The notes beneath the pieces are model-generated. The model made no database searches and had not been told where the DNA came from. It saw nothing but the letters and a program-made list of their open reading frames with translations. From NCBI GenBank assembly GCA_001642415.1, contig LTDK01000038.1:1-34793 (forward strand): 34,793 nucleotides of DNA, written 5' to 3'. Made by a program: the position numbers and the translations under genes. This document shows positions 18,667 through 25,581 of this stretch, one piece after another. This DNA is from Nematocida ironsii. Lineage: Eukaryota; Microsporidia. Numbering within the stretch: the first letter of the stretch is position 1; every line of letters starts with the position of its first letter.

Positions 18667-18739
18667 AATTCTAATAAAAATAAAAATATTTATGTTTTTA
18701 ATTTATGCTGTAATAGGAAATATTTAGAATACTCAGAAT

Positions 18740-18760
18740 ATAACCCGAATAACCCGAAAT
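18740..18760 (-). promoter_or_regulatory. tandem TTTCGGGTTA motif upstream of copy E
   Basis: On the minus strand this is TTTCGGGTTA followed at 9-bp spacing by TTCGGGTTAT, 74 bp before the ATG at 18666. The arrangement is the same as the copy at 20098-20118 on the opposite strand. Confidence 0.6.
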
Positions 18761-19221
18761 TAAAGAATCAACAAGAATCCATAGCAGTGCATATATTTGT
18801 GCATAGAGCAGATAATGCTTTGTTTAAGTGGCACTTACACTACATTCCCAGCAAAGAATAGAAGGATTCTGAAGAATAGAAGAACATAAGACTAAATCTG
18901 TATAGTACTCTTAATGCACTCTATATATTTATATATAGTACTGGTATAAAGAATGTGAATAGTATTTGTTAAAGTATTTTAAAAATAACTTACATTTCTT
19001 TTATAAAGGAATAGTACTGCTCTTGTAGTCTATGCTCTGCCTGTATGCGGCCTGTATACTAATTCTTTGTAGTTTTGGCTGTTCTATTGTGTATATAATA
19101 GCTTTATAATTTTGTACTATATTTTTATTTTATAGCCAAAGTGTTCACTTCTCTGCAGGAGTATATAAACACTTTAAAAATAAATTACTGTGTAAGGAGT
19201 AAAGAATAAACAAGTTTAATT

Positions 19222-19416
19222 TTAATCCATTTGAAAATTATTATGCAAAACCAGAGGCATTAAGCAGACAAACACAAATACACAAGCCAAGAACAGTACA
19301 AACCAAGAAAAGGGATAAGAGGCAGAAGAGAACAATTTATAATATAATGAACAATCCGCATAATCTAAAGCACATAATATAGATGTGAACCAAAAATGTA
19401 TAGTCTGTTTATACAT
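19222..19416 (-). CDS. possible small membrane protein, 64 residues
   Basis: ATG at 19414-19416, stop at 19222. The product is rich in Phe, Tyr, Cys and Leu, with a strong hydrophobic span near the C-terminus (WFVLFLACVFVFVCLMPLVL). The frame is open 13 codons further upstream but with no ATG. A row of motif-like decamers at 19611-19640 points towards it from about 200 bp upstream. No family is recognised; it may be a real short membrane protein or a chance ORF. Confidence 0.3.
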   Translation of the reverse strand: MYKQTIHFWFTSILCALDYADCSLYYKLFSSASYPFSWFVLFLACVFVFVCLMPLVLHNNFQMD

Positions 19417-19610
19417 ACAGTACTGGTAACACACACATATTGGGAATTCAAGCACGATCTAGGCATATTTGCTACAAAGATACTTTAGTATATGATATAG
19501 TGAACAGAACATCTATTTCTACAGCAGTAAATAACCAGAATATTATTTGAATACTAAATATATTATGAAATAGTATGAAAATATACCCTGAGATAATTCA
19601 ATAAAACAAA

Positions 19611-19640
19611 CTGAAATACTCTGAAATAGTCCGAAATAAG
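19611..19640 (-). promoter_or_regulatory. three degenerate motif decamers in perfect 10-bp phase
   Basis: CTGAAATACT, CTGAAATAGT and CCGAAATAAG follow each other exactly. On the minus strand they read TATTTC(A/G)G-type words, matching the left half of TTTCGGGTTA with the same 10-bp period. They point towards the small ORF at 19222-19416. Confidence 0.4.
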
Positions 19641-19678
19641 CCATACACTAGAACATTATAGTATGCAACAGCACACCT

Positions 19679-19696
19679 TGGGTTATTTCGAGTTAT
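19679..19696 (+). promoter_or_regulatory. tandem motif upstream of the ORF at 19736
   Basis: TGGGTTATTTCGAGTTAT holds one partial and one near-complete motif at 10-bp spacing on the plus strand, 40 bp before the ATG at 19736. It is also upstream, and in the same direction, as the gene at 20266. Confidence 0.45.
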
Positions 19697-19735
19697 AAAG
19701 ATTTAACGTGATATGCTGTAATTTAGTAGGCTGCG

Positions 19736-19870
19736 ATGGGGGTCATCAAATTCAATTTAGACAAGAAAATGATGATTTATATTTCTTCTGGGCTTTTATT
19801 TATTTTCTTACTGGCAGACAATAAACATACAGAAACTAAAATTAACATAAATATTCATATACTAGAATAA
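19736..19870 (+). CDS. possible short secreted peptide, 44 residues
   Basis: ATG 19736 to TAA 19868-19870. The product has a basic start (DKK), a hydrophobic core (MMIYISSGLLFIFLLA) and then a short polar tail (DNKHTETK...), which is exactly a signal peptide followed by about 18 residues. A tandem motif lies 40 bp upstream in the right direction. It could be a small secreted peptide or the decapitated 5' end of a larger secreted-protein gene. No homology is recognised. Confidence 0.35.
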   Translation: MGVIKFNLDKKMMIYISSGLLFIFLLADNKHTETKININIHILE

Positions 19871-20097
19871 TAAAGAACTAAGAAAAATAAAATATCAAAT
19901 ACCTCTAAAACAAACTTATCAATAGGATATATCTCAAAGAGCTCCTGTCTTAGTAATAAAATAGTGCAGACAGCAAATATGTATTGCAATATACCAGGTG
20001 GGTGATATTGTATCAAAATCACACTAGCCACATACTGTCTTTAAAATACTTTTATGCATTCTATATGAGAGTATAGAAACAAATATATCAAATATTA

Positions 20098-20118
20098 TTT
20101 CGGGTTATTCGGGTTATA
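20098..20118 (+). promoter_or_regulatory. tandem TTTCGGGTTA motif upstream of the gene at 20266
   Basis: TTTCGGGTTA is followed at 9-bp spacing by TTCGGGTTAT on the plus strand, about 150 bp before the start codon and in the direction of the gene. Confidence 0.6.
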
Positions 20119-20198
20119 TACAGCAATCCAGAGTACAATTTCAAGTGTATAGAACAGTATATATACGATCTATTTATGCACACAGAGGATCCTCTGCT

Positions 20199-20300
20199 AT
20201 GTCAGTGCTTGTATACTGTGCTTTCACAGCAGAGAAGCCTAAAGACATGAAAATTTTAGTCTTCAATGTGCTGCGTAGAGAAAACAGTGCACAGCCATGA
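20199..20300 (+). other. upstream ORF overlapping the start of the gene at 20266
   Basis: Thirty-three codons run from ATG 20199 (second in-frame ATG at 20247) to TGA 20298-20300, in a different frame from the main ORF and overlapping its first 11 codons. If the transcript starts before 20199, scanning ribosomes would meet this ORF first. If the leader is very short, it is irrelevant. Confidence 0.3.
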
Positions 20301-21714
20301 AACAGTCTCTCGCCTCAAGCCACTGACTGAAATGAATGAAGAGGAGAGGCACCTGATGGAGCGCGTCTGCACAATTCTGCTGGGCCCAGACCCGCGGCAG
20401 GACACAGTTCAGGATGCCGCCTTTTTATTTGCAAATCACTACTGGCTGCATGAAGGCCTTTTTGTACCGCAGATGCACGATTATGACTGCTACCTCGCAC
20501 AGAAGTATGCGATAAACAATACTCTTCCGTGCATCCTTTTTAAAATCCATGAGAGTCACAGCCTGCTTGCGTTCCTAAAAAAGAAAAAGCAGCTAGAGCA
20601 GCTGAAGGAGTACTTCTTTCGGGTTATAGAGAAGAAGCTGACTCGGTGGACAAATGTATACATTTCCATACGGGACAAGCAGGAGAGTGCGCTGTGCACG
20701 CAGCTGGACATTCTTCGCCAGATGTGTATTCTGAAGCTGTGCAGGATTCTGGTGCGGGAGAAAAAGTACTGGATAAGACTGCTTGATGAAGTGCAGGCAA
20801 GGTTTTCCTGCGATGGGCGGGAGATATCCGTGCCAGAAATACCTGATTCAGAGCTGAGGCACTTCCCAGCGTCCTTCTCGAGTGCAAATGAATTTCTTCT
20901 GGACCTTCGGAAGCAGTGCATAGATGCAATCCGCACACCGCTGGGTACTGAGATGTCCTTTGTGCATGCTCGTAGTGCCTTCCAGCTGAAGTGGATTGTG
21001 GGGAAGTGGACAAGTCTTCCAATGCTGACCGACATCGTATGGCTGTATCAGGACCTGTTCAACGAAAAGCTGTGGTACACGTTCAGAGAAACCACACTGT
21101 GCTCATATCACAACTTAAAAAGCGCAATAGATGCGTATAGGAAGAATGTACAGGCACTATGTGCAAAGGTGCTGAAAGAGCCCCGTGGGAGGTATTATAT
21201 GATAACACAGCGGTGGCTGCTGCGTGCCGTTGAGGAGAAGGAAGAACCAGATGCCCTCTCCAAGGAATATTTAGGAATACTGGCCACGTATGTAGGGGCA
21301 GACAAGACAGCCCCCAGCCCATTTACTAGCCTTACCTGGGGGCCAAAGCAAAAGGGGTGCACCATGCACTTTACTAATCCAGACCACATTCCTGTAGTAA
21401 AGGTCAAACGCACTCTATGGTACTATACTCTGGTGGATGGTGAGTGCATTTGTCCGTGTTTATTCTCTGCTGGCTTTAGTACTGGCCTGTCGTGGTACAT
21501 ACGCTCTGTGCCGCTGTGGGCAGAGTTGGCAACGGGGCGCGGGGATGGATACTTCCACGGCAAAATGTCGGTTTTTCCAGATCTGATGGAAGGAAAGAAT
21601 CCACTCTGGGCAGGAGTATTTCTACACCTGATTGCACTCATATTATTTCTACTGTTCAGGCACAACCACAAATCCCAGTGCATGGGAGAGATAGTTGTAC
21701 GACACATCTTTTAG
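20266..21714 (+). CDS. uncharacterised protein with C-terminal membrane anchor, 482 residues
   Basis: Not recognised. There is no signal peptide. Residues 1-330 are soluble, helical and rich in Leu, Lys, Arg and Cys (for example LLAFLKKKKQLEQLKEYFFRV around 100-120). A single strong hydrophobic span at about 448-464 (WAGVFLHLIALILFLLF) is followed by a short 18-residue basic tail, so it may be a tail-anchored or single-pass membrane protein. An in-frame TAG stands just before the ATG, so the start cannot be further upstream. GC content is near 50 % by eye, clearly higher than the AT-rich secreted-family genes to the left and similar to the gene at 22300-23979. This composition suggests a long-resident core or lineage gene. 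A tandem TTTCGGGTTA motif lies upstream. Confidence 0.85.
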   Translation: MCCVEKTVHSHETVSRLKPLTEMNEEERHLMERVCTILLGPDPRQDTVQDAAFLFANHYWLHEGLFVPQMHDYDCYLAQKYAINNTLPCILFKIHESHSLLAFLKKKKQLEQLKEYFFRVIEKKLTRWTNVYISIRDKQESALCTQLDILRQMCILKLCRILVREKKYWIRLLDEVQARFSCDGREISVPEIPDSELRHFPASFSSANEFLLDLRKQCIDAIRTPLGTEMSFVHARSAFQLKWIVGKWTSLPMLTDIVWLYQDLFNEKLWYTFRETTLCSYHNLKSAIDAYRKNVQALCAKVLKEPRGRYYMITQRWLLRAVEEKEEPDALSKEYLGILATYVGADKTAPSPFTSLTWGPKQKGCTMHFTNPDHIPVVKVKRTLWYYTLVDGECICPCLFSAGFSTGLSWYIRSVPLWAELATGRGDGYFHGKMSVFPDLMEGKNPLWAGVFLHLIALILFLLFRHNHKSQCMGEIVVRHIF

Positions 21715-21794
21715 ATAATGCACAGCTGTCTTAAATGAAGTAGCCTGATATAACACAAAATGCACTTTTTAAATTAGTTATATCTATGGTGTAC

Positions 21795-21808
21795 TTTCGG
21801 GCTATTAT
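21795..21808 (+). promoter_or_regulatory. orphan motif copy, TTTCGGGCTATTAT
   Basis: It differs from the consensus by C for T after GGG. No sizeable plus-strand gene follows, so it is an exception to the direction rule, or marks a short transcript. Confidence 0.25.
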
Positions 21809-22081
21809 AGTAAATAAATACTTTCACAAAAGAAGAAAAGAGTGAAATTGTATAGGCAGGTAGATTTAACCTGCTATCTTTTTGCTATTTACATGAAATT
21901 CACACGGCAGGCCACTATATATGACAATGTGATAATAAATATTAAATATGGTATTAAGACACCAACTATAAAAACCTTCTATCTCTTATACACCTTTGTA
22001 GTATGTTTTTGAAAACACATTAAATGCCATCTATTATCTTCTATGTTCACTTTTCATTCGGCTCTATTTAATTTCAGTTAC

Positions 22082-22095
22082 TTTCGGGCGATATT
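22082..22095 (+). promoter_or_regulatory. orphan motif copy, TTTCGGGCGATATT
   Basis: Second orphan in the same spacer, 39 nt before an ATG that opens 30 codons with a hydrophobic start (MLTFFFFCLI). A gene is not supported. Confidence 0.2.
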
Positions 22096-22299
22096 AAACT
22101 ATATCTAGCCTGGCTTGTATATGCTCACATTTTTCTTCTTCTGTCTAATAAAGAACAAATACATAAACAGCCAGAATACTTCAGAAACAAAAAAACAAAA
22201 GTTTATTGAGTAATAACCTGAAGTGCATGTGCAGAAGGTCTGTGTGGTTTATAACCGACATCAGCTGCCTTATCTGCATGTATACTGTGCCTACGATCA

Positions 22300-23979
22300 C
22301 TAAACTGCTGATGGCATTGCCTGTGTTATGCTTTTAATATGCATAATGAAGAAAATGGCCAGGAATATCAGTATAGAAGCCACTGTGGTTGGCCAAGTGC
22401 TTGAGATCACTTCGCGTGTTTTGTAGGTTGTTCGACGCACTATTATGTCAATTAAGTTAGATATTTTGAGCACCGCACCCATTGTGTACAGAACAATAAT
22501 GCTCGAAGGATTTGTCATAATACCAGGCGCGAACACAGCAACTGCATACCCTGCAGCCGTGGATGCAATAACCACACCAACTAAGAAGAATAGCTTTATT
22601 CTCTCTATGGAATTCATGCTCAGCAGCCCAAACCACCGGTCAATTTGCTTGTGTGCTACATATAAACACATTACGTATATTCCCAGACACAGTCCTCGCC
22701 ATCCAAGGAACGCCAGAGTGTCTTTCCACCCCCACGCAGTAAACCCATGGAAGTTCACTGACGTGTCTCCAGAAACATCCAGTAGCATTGCAGACGAGGC
22801 AAACAAAAAGAACACGCAAGACAGCTCAAGAACTGTAGAAGTGATCAGATTAAACACTAGCTGGGTCTTTGTGAGGTATTTAGCTGTGGATGCCCGCGGA
22901 ATAAGTTCTAGCGGGATAGGATCCATGTCAATCGGCATGTGCATGTCTGCCTGCAGGAACAAGTCTCTTCCATGTAGGTCCCCATCCATATATGCAGTTT
23001 TCTTTGACACGCATTTAGAAAGCGGCATGCTTACATACCGCACAGTTCTGATATAGCTGCTGTACTCGGATAGCTTGCTGTATATCATGTGCTCGTCCCT
23101 CGCCGCATACGCAGTCAGAATCTCTCTGTAGTACTCAAGCGGCAGGTTGTAGCATGCCTTGCTTGGCCCATTCCATCTATCAAGGATACCCTTCAAAAAC
23201 TTTACATCCTTGCATGCGTATGGGTCCCACTCTGGATTCTTCAGGTTCTCAAGCACTCTTTTGATAGACCGATCTATCATCTGGCTCAGAGGAAGACTGC
23301 TTTTCTCTATCTTTGTAGCAATAGTATCTGCGGAGTCCTCGTGTATGTGGTGGAATGATATTTTCTTGCACCGTGGTATCAGCATGGGAACAAGCCGCTG
23401 TATCTGGGCCAACTTGTACTCATACACTTTCACTGTGTCCAGTGCAACCTCTAGCAGCTTTGTGCATGAAATGTCCTCTTTCAGCTCAACAATCCTTTCA
23501 ACCGGTGGAAGGCTCTGCGCATAGCTGTGCACGTCAGCCCAAAATATAAGCTCATCCAACACTAGGTCTGCAAACTCGTCTGGTATCATGTCCTTCACAC
23601 ACCTTCCCATGCTGTCACTCTCTACCCGGTTTTTGTACATCTTCACCAGCGGCAAAAACATACTGTAGCTTTTCCGTGTGCTGTCCATTGGATATGCATT
23701 ATTAAGTACCCACACTAAAGAGCTTTTCTGGCCCTCTGGTATCTTCATCTCAAGAATCTTTTTTTTGCTGAGTGATCTTATAAAGTACACCACGCACTGC
23801 CGCACAGCTATGTCAACCTCCTCAGTCGTGTTCTTTGCACTGTCTAGGATCTCAAATAGCCTCTGCTGCATTACATATACCCTTTCGTCGCCTTCCAGCT
23901 TGTATATCTTTGTTGTCACAACCTTGTCCAGTTCTACTCTTAACAAGCGATCAACCTCTTCTCTAGAGTATCCCTCCAT
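22300..23979 (-). CDS. uncharacterised multi-span membrane protein, 559 residues
   Basis: Not recognised. Residues 1-370 form a soluble, charged, helical N-terminal domain that starts MEGYSREEVDRLL and has no signal peptide. The C-terminal third carries about five membrane spans, near 375-399, 421-442, 462-484, 492-514 and 530-548. This layout (large cytosolic domain plus a membrane bundle) would suit a membrane-bound regulator, transporter accessory or organelle protein, but nothing catalytic is evident. GC content is close to that of the gene at 20266, with which it converges across a 585-bp spacer. A single motif copy lies 107 bp upstream of the ATG, oriented with the gene. It is probably a real, expressed gene given its length and composition. 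Confidence 0.85.
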   Translation of the reverse strand: MEGYSREEVDRLLRVELDKVVTTKIYKLEGDERVYVMQQRLFEILDSAKNTTEEVDIAVRQCVVYFIRSLSKKKILEMKIPEGQKSSLVWVLNNAYPMDSTRKSYSMFLPLVKMYKNRVESDSMGRCVKDMIPDEFADLVLDELIFWADVHSYAQSLPPVERIVELKEDISCTKLLEVALDTVKVYEYKLAQIQRLVPMLIPRCKKISFHHIHEDSADTIATKIEKSSLPLSQMIDRSIKRVLENLKNPEWDPYACKDVKFLKGILDRWNGPSKACYNLPLEYYREILTAYAARDEHMIYSKLSEYSSYIRTVRYVSMPLSKCVSKKTAYMDGDLHGRDLFLQADMHMPIDMDPIPLELIPRASTAKYLTKTQLVFNLITSTVLELSCVFFLFASSAMLLDVSGDTSVNFHGFTAWGWKDTLAFLGWRGLCLGIYVMCLYVAHKQIDRWFGLLSMNSIERIKLFFLVGVVIASTAAGYAVAVFAPGIMTNPSSIIVLYTMGAVLKISNLIDIIVRRTTYKTREVISSTWPTTVASILIFLAIFFIMHIKSITQAMPSAV

Positions 23980-24085
23980 ACCATTTCTGCTTTATTGGTA
24001 TATAAACTAGTATACCTGTATTTCCCATATGCAGTAAATATAAAAACAAATATGGTTCAGTACAGTAGTATATAAATTCAGATAT

Positions 24086-24097
24086 ATAACCCGAAAT
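24086..24097 (-). promoter_or_regulatory. TTTCGGGTTAT motif upstream of the gene at 22300-23979
   Basis: Perfect ATTTCGGGTTAT on the minus strand, 107 bp before the ATG at 23979. Confidence 0.55.
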
Positions 24098-24252
24098 AAA
24101 CAGAGAGCAAACTGCAGACTGAATATGCTACAAATGCACTTTAACATACCTTAACTATAGTCTAATATAAATATAGTCTAATACATACCAGTGCGTATTA
24201 ATTCTGATTTTTATACACTCTGGCATTCTATAATAATTGATTGAATTATGAG

Positions 24253-25188
24253 CTATATGCAATAGCAAAGACAGAAGCTATTATCACCAATTATTGTTTC
24301 CACTTTACATAGGATCAGCCCACTCACAATACACAGAATAATATTGTATGCATAATACACAACAAAATAGAGTATGCCCCGCATAGTTGTAAAGGGATTG
24401 AAAAAAGGTATTCTTGGTTGCTGTGAGTATGGCGCGAACCAGTAGTCTCCTACTCCCAGTAAAAGAAAAAAGAACTTTAGTATAATAAAGGCAGCAGAGA
24501 AGATATGCACGCAAATAAAAGTAGACAAAAATATACTTGCCGTGACATAAAGTGATAAAAGCACTAAAAAGATATAGAAATATACCTCAATTCTTTTTTT
24601 ATAGTTGTGCTGTGCCTGCTTGCTATTTATTCCCATATGAGTACTGTATTGGAAGAGACTGTACACATATAATGCAATACCAGCAGACACTGTACAGACC
24701 ACTGCATAGTTAATATATCTGGGCATGAACAGATAAATGACTGAAATACCATCGTACCCTGTTATAAACCTCGTCAGTGTAATGGTCATAAAGAGACAGT
24801 ATATAAGAGAGAAGATAAAGTCTGTTGGAAGAACAATGTGCTTGTAGAAATACTTAGCCTTCTCTACAAAGCAAGCAAGTTTGCCTGTTTTTTCCTCTGT
24901 ATCTAGTGTACTAAACAACTGCTTGCATGCACTGCTCGCACACTCATCTCCATCCTCTTTGTGGCCTTGAACTTCAACAGTGGCTGGATTGTCTATGGTT
25001 ATAACACTGTCTAGATTATTAAAACTGCTCCCACAGCTACTTCGGTCATCTGTGCTCTTATTCTTATCTAGATCAGTTGTTTTCTTTCTGTATTTCGGAC
25101 TGTGTATATTATCATGTGTATCTAGGCCTTCTTGTGTATGCATGTTTATTTTAGAATTAAAATCTATTACACTAGTTTTTTGCTGCAT
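24253..25188 (-). CDS. five-span membrane protein with disordered N-terminus, 311 residues
   Basis: Residues 1-105 are polar, Ser/Asp/Lys-rich and probably disordered, with no signal peptide. Then come FYKHIVLPTDFIFS (114-127) and about five membrane spans near 124-145, 158-180, 200-222, 224-246 and 271-293. The frame is open 17 codons upstream of the chosen ATG (25186-25188), but that longer version would need a TTG start. The FY-x-x-I-x-x-P-x-D block, the N-terminal layout and the R-I-x-x-x-x-x-YYA block near the last span also occur in the product of 31706-32569, so the two look like distant paralogues. The transported substrate, if any, is unknown. A degenerate tandem motif lies 91 bp upstream. 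Confidence 0.8.
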   Translation of the reverse strand: MQQKTSVIDFNSKINMHTQEGLDTHDNIHSPKYRKKTTDLDKNKSTDDRSSCGSSFNNLDSVITIDNPATVEVQGHKEDGDECASSACKQLFSTLDTEEKTGKLACFVEKAKYFYKHIVLPTDFIFSLIYCLFMTITLTRFITGYDGISVIYLFMPRYINYAVVCTVSAGIALYVYSLFQYSTHMGINSKQAQHNYKKRIEVYFYIFLVLLSLYVTASIFLSTFICVHIFSAAFIILKFFFLLLGVGDYWFAPYSQQPRIPFFNPFTTMRGILYFVVYYAYNIILCIVSGLILCKVETIIGDNSFCLCYCI

Positions 25189-25278
25189 TTTTATATTTTC
25201 GCTGTTTTTAAAAACAGAATTTAAATACAGTACAGTCAATTAACTAGCTTAGAATCAAAATGCTCTAAATAGCTAGAA

Positions 25279-25300
25279 ATAACCCGAACATAACTCGAAT
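25279..25300 (-). promoter_or_regulatory. tandem motif for the gene at 24253-25188
   Basis: On the minus strand it reads TTCGAGTTAT and then TTCGGGTTAT at 11-bp spacing, 91 bp upstream of the ATG. Confidence 0.5.
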
Positions 25301-25380
25301 ATGAAAAATAGAATCAAGTACAACAGAAGCCATAAGATAGTTTGCAGGTTAGATCTATTCATGGAGTAGGTATATTATGC

Positions 25381-25402
25381 TTTCGGGTTATTTCGGGTTA
25401 TA
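25381..25402 (+). promoter_or_regulatory. perfect tandem TTTCGGGTTA x2 for the gene at 25582
   Basis: Two perfect TTTCGGGTTA decamers stand end to end on the plus strand, 180 bp before the start codon. This is the best example of the motif in the window. Confidence 0.6.
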
Positions 25403-25581
25403 GTTCTATAGTTTAAATGTAATTTTTGGGTATTTATCCAATTATTTTGTTTTTATTACAGTGTTATTTTGGACTATATATTTTTTATTACTATTGCTAT
25501 ATGATGTCAAGCCTGATTTTTTTAAGCCGATTGATGCAAGATGGGAGTAAGTACTAAATATACAACAAAATAAAAATATTT

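Larger units (their letters stand above)
18667..20265. other. 1.6 kb AT-rich spacer rich in TTTCGGGTTA motifs
   Basis: No long gene. It carries tandem motif copies pointing left at 18740 (copy E) and at 19611-19640, and pointing right at 19679 and 20098. Two small ORFs with membrane or signal segments (19222-19416 minus, 19736-19870 plus) lie downstream of the middle motif copies in the matching directions, as if this were a second divergent promoter. An upstream ORF overlaps the start of the gene at 20266. Confidence 0.6.
21715..22299. other. spacer between convergent gene ends, with two orphan motifs
   Basis: AT-rich, 585 bp, between the 3' ends of the genes at 20266 and 22300. It holds two plus-strand motif-like words, at 21795-21808 and 22082-22095. 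They precede only very short ORFs (39 codons from 21893 and 30 codons from 22121), which I do not call genes. Confidence 0.5.
25189..25581. other. divergent promoter region
   Basis: This 393-bp spacer separates the divergent genes at 24253-25188 (minus) and 25582 (plus). Two tandem motif sets sit in it, each pointing at its own gene: 25279-25300 leftwards and 25381-25402 rightwards. Confidence 0.6.

Noticed and set aside
24253..25239. Longer start of the membrane protein at 25239
   Set aside because: It would need a TTG start. The first ATG is at 25186-25188, and the N-terminus from there resembles the paralogue at 31706.
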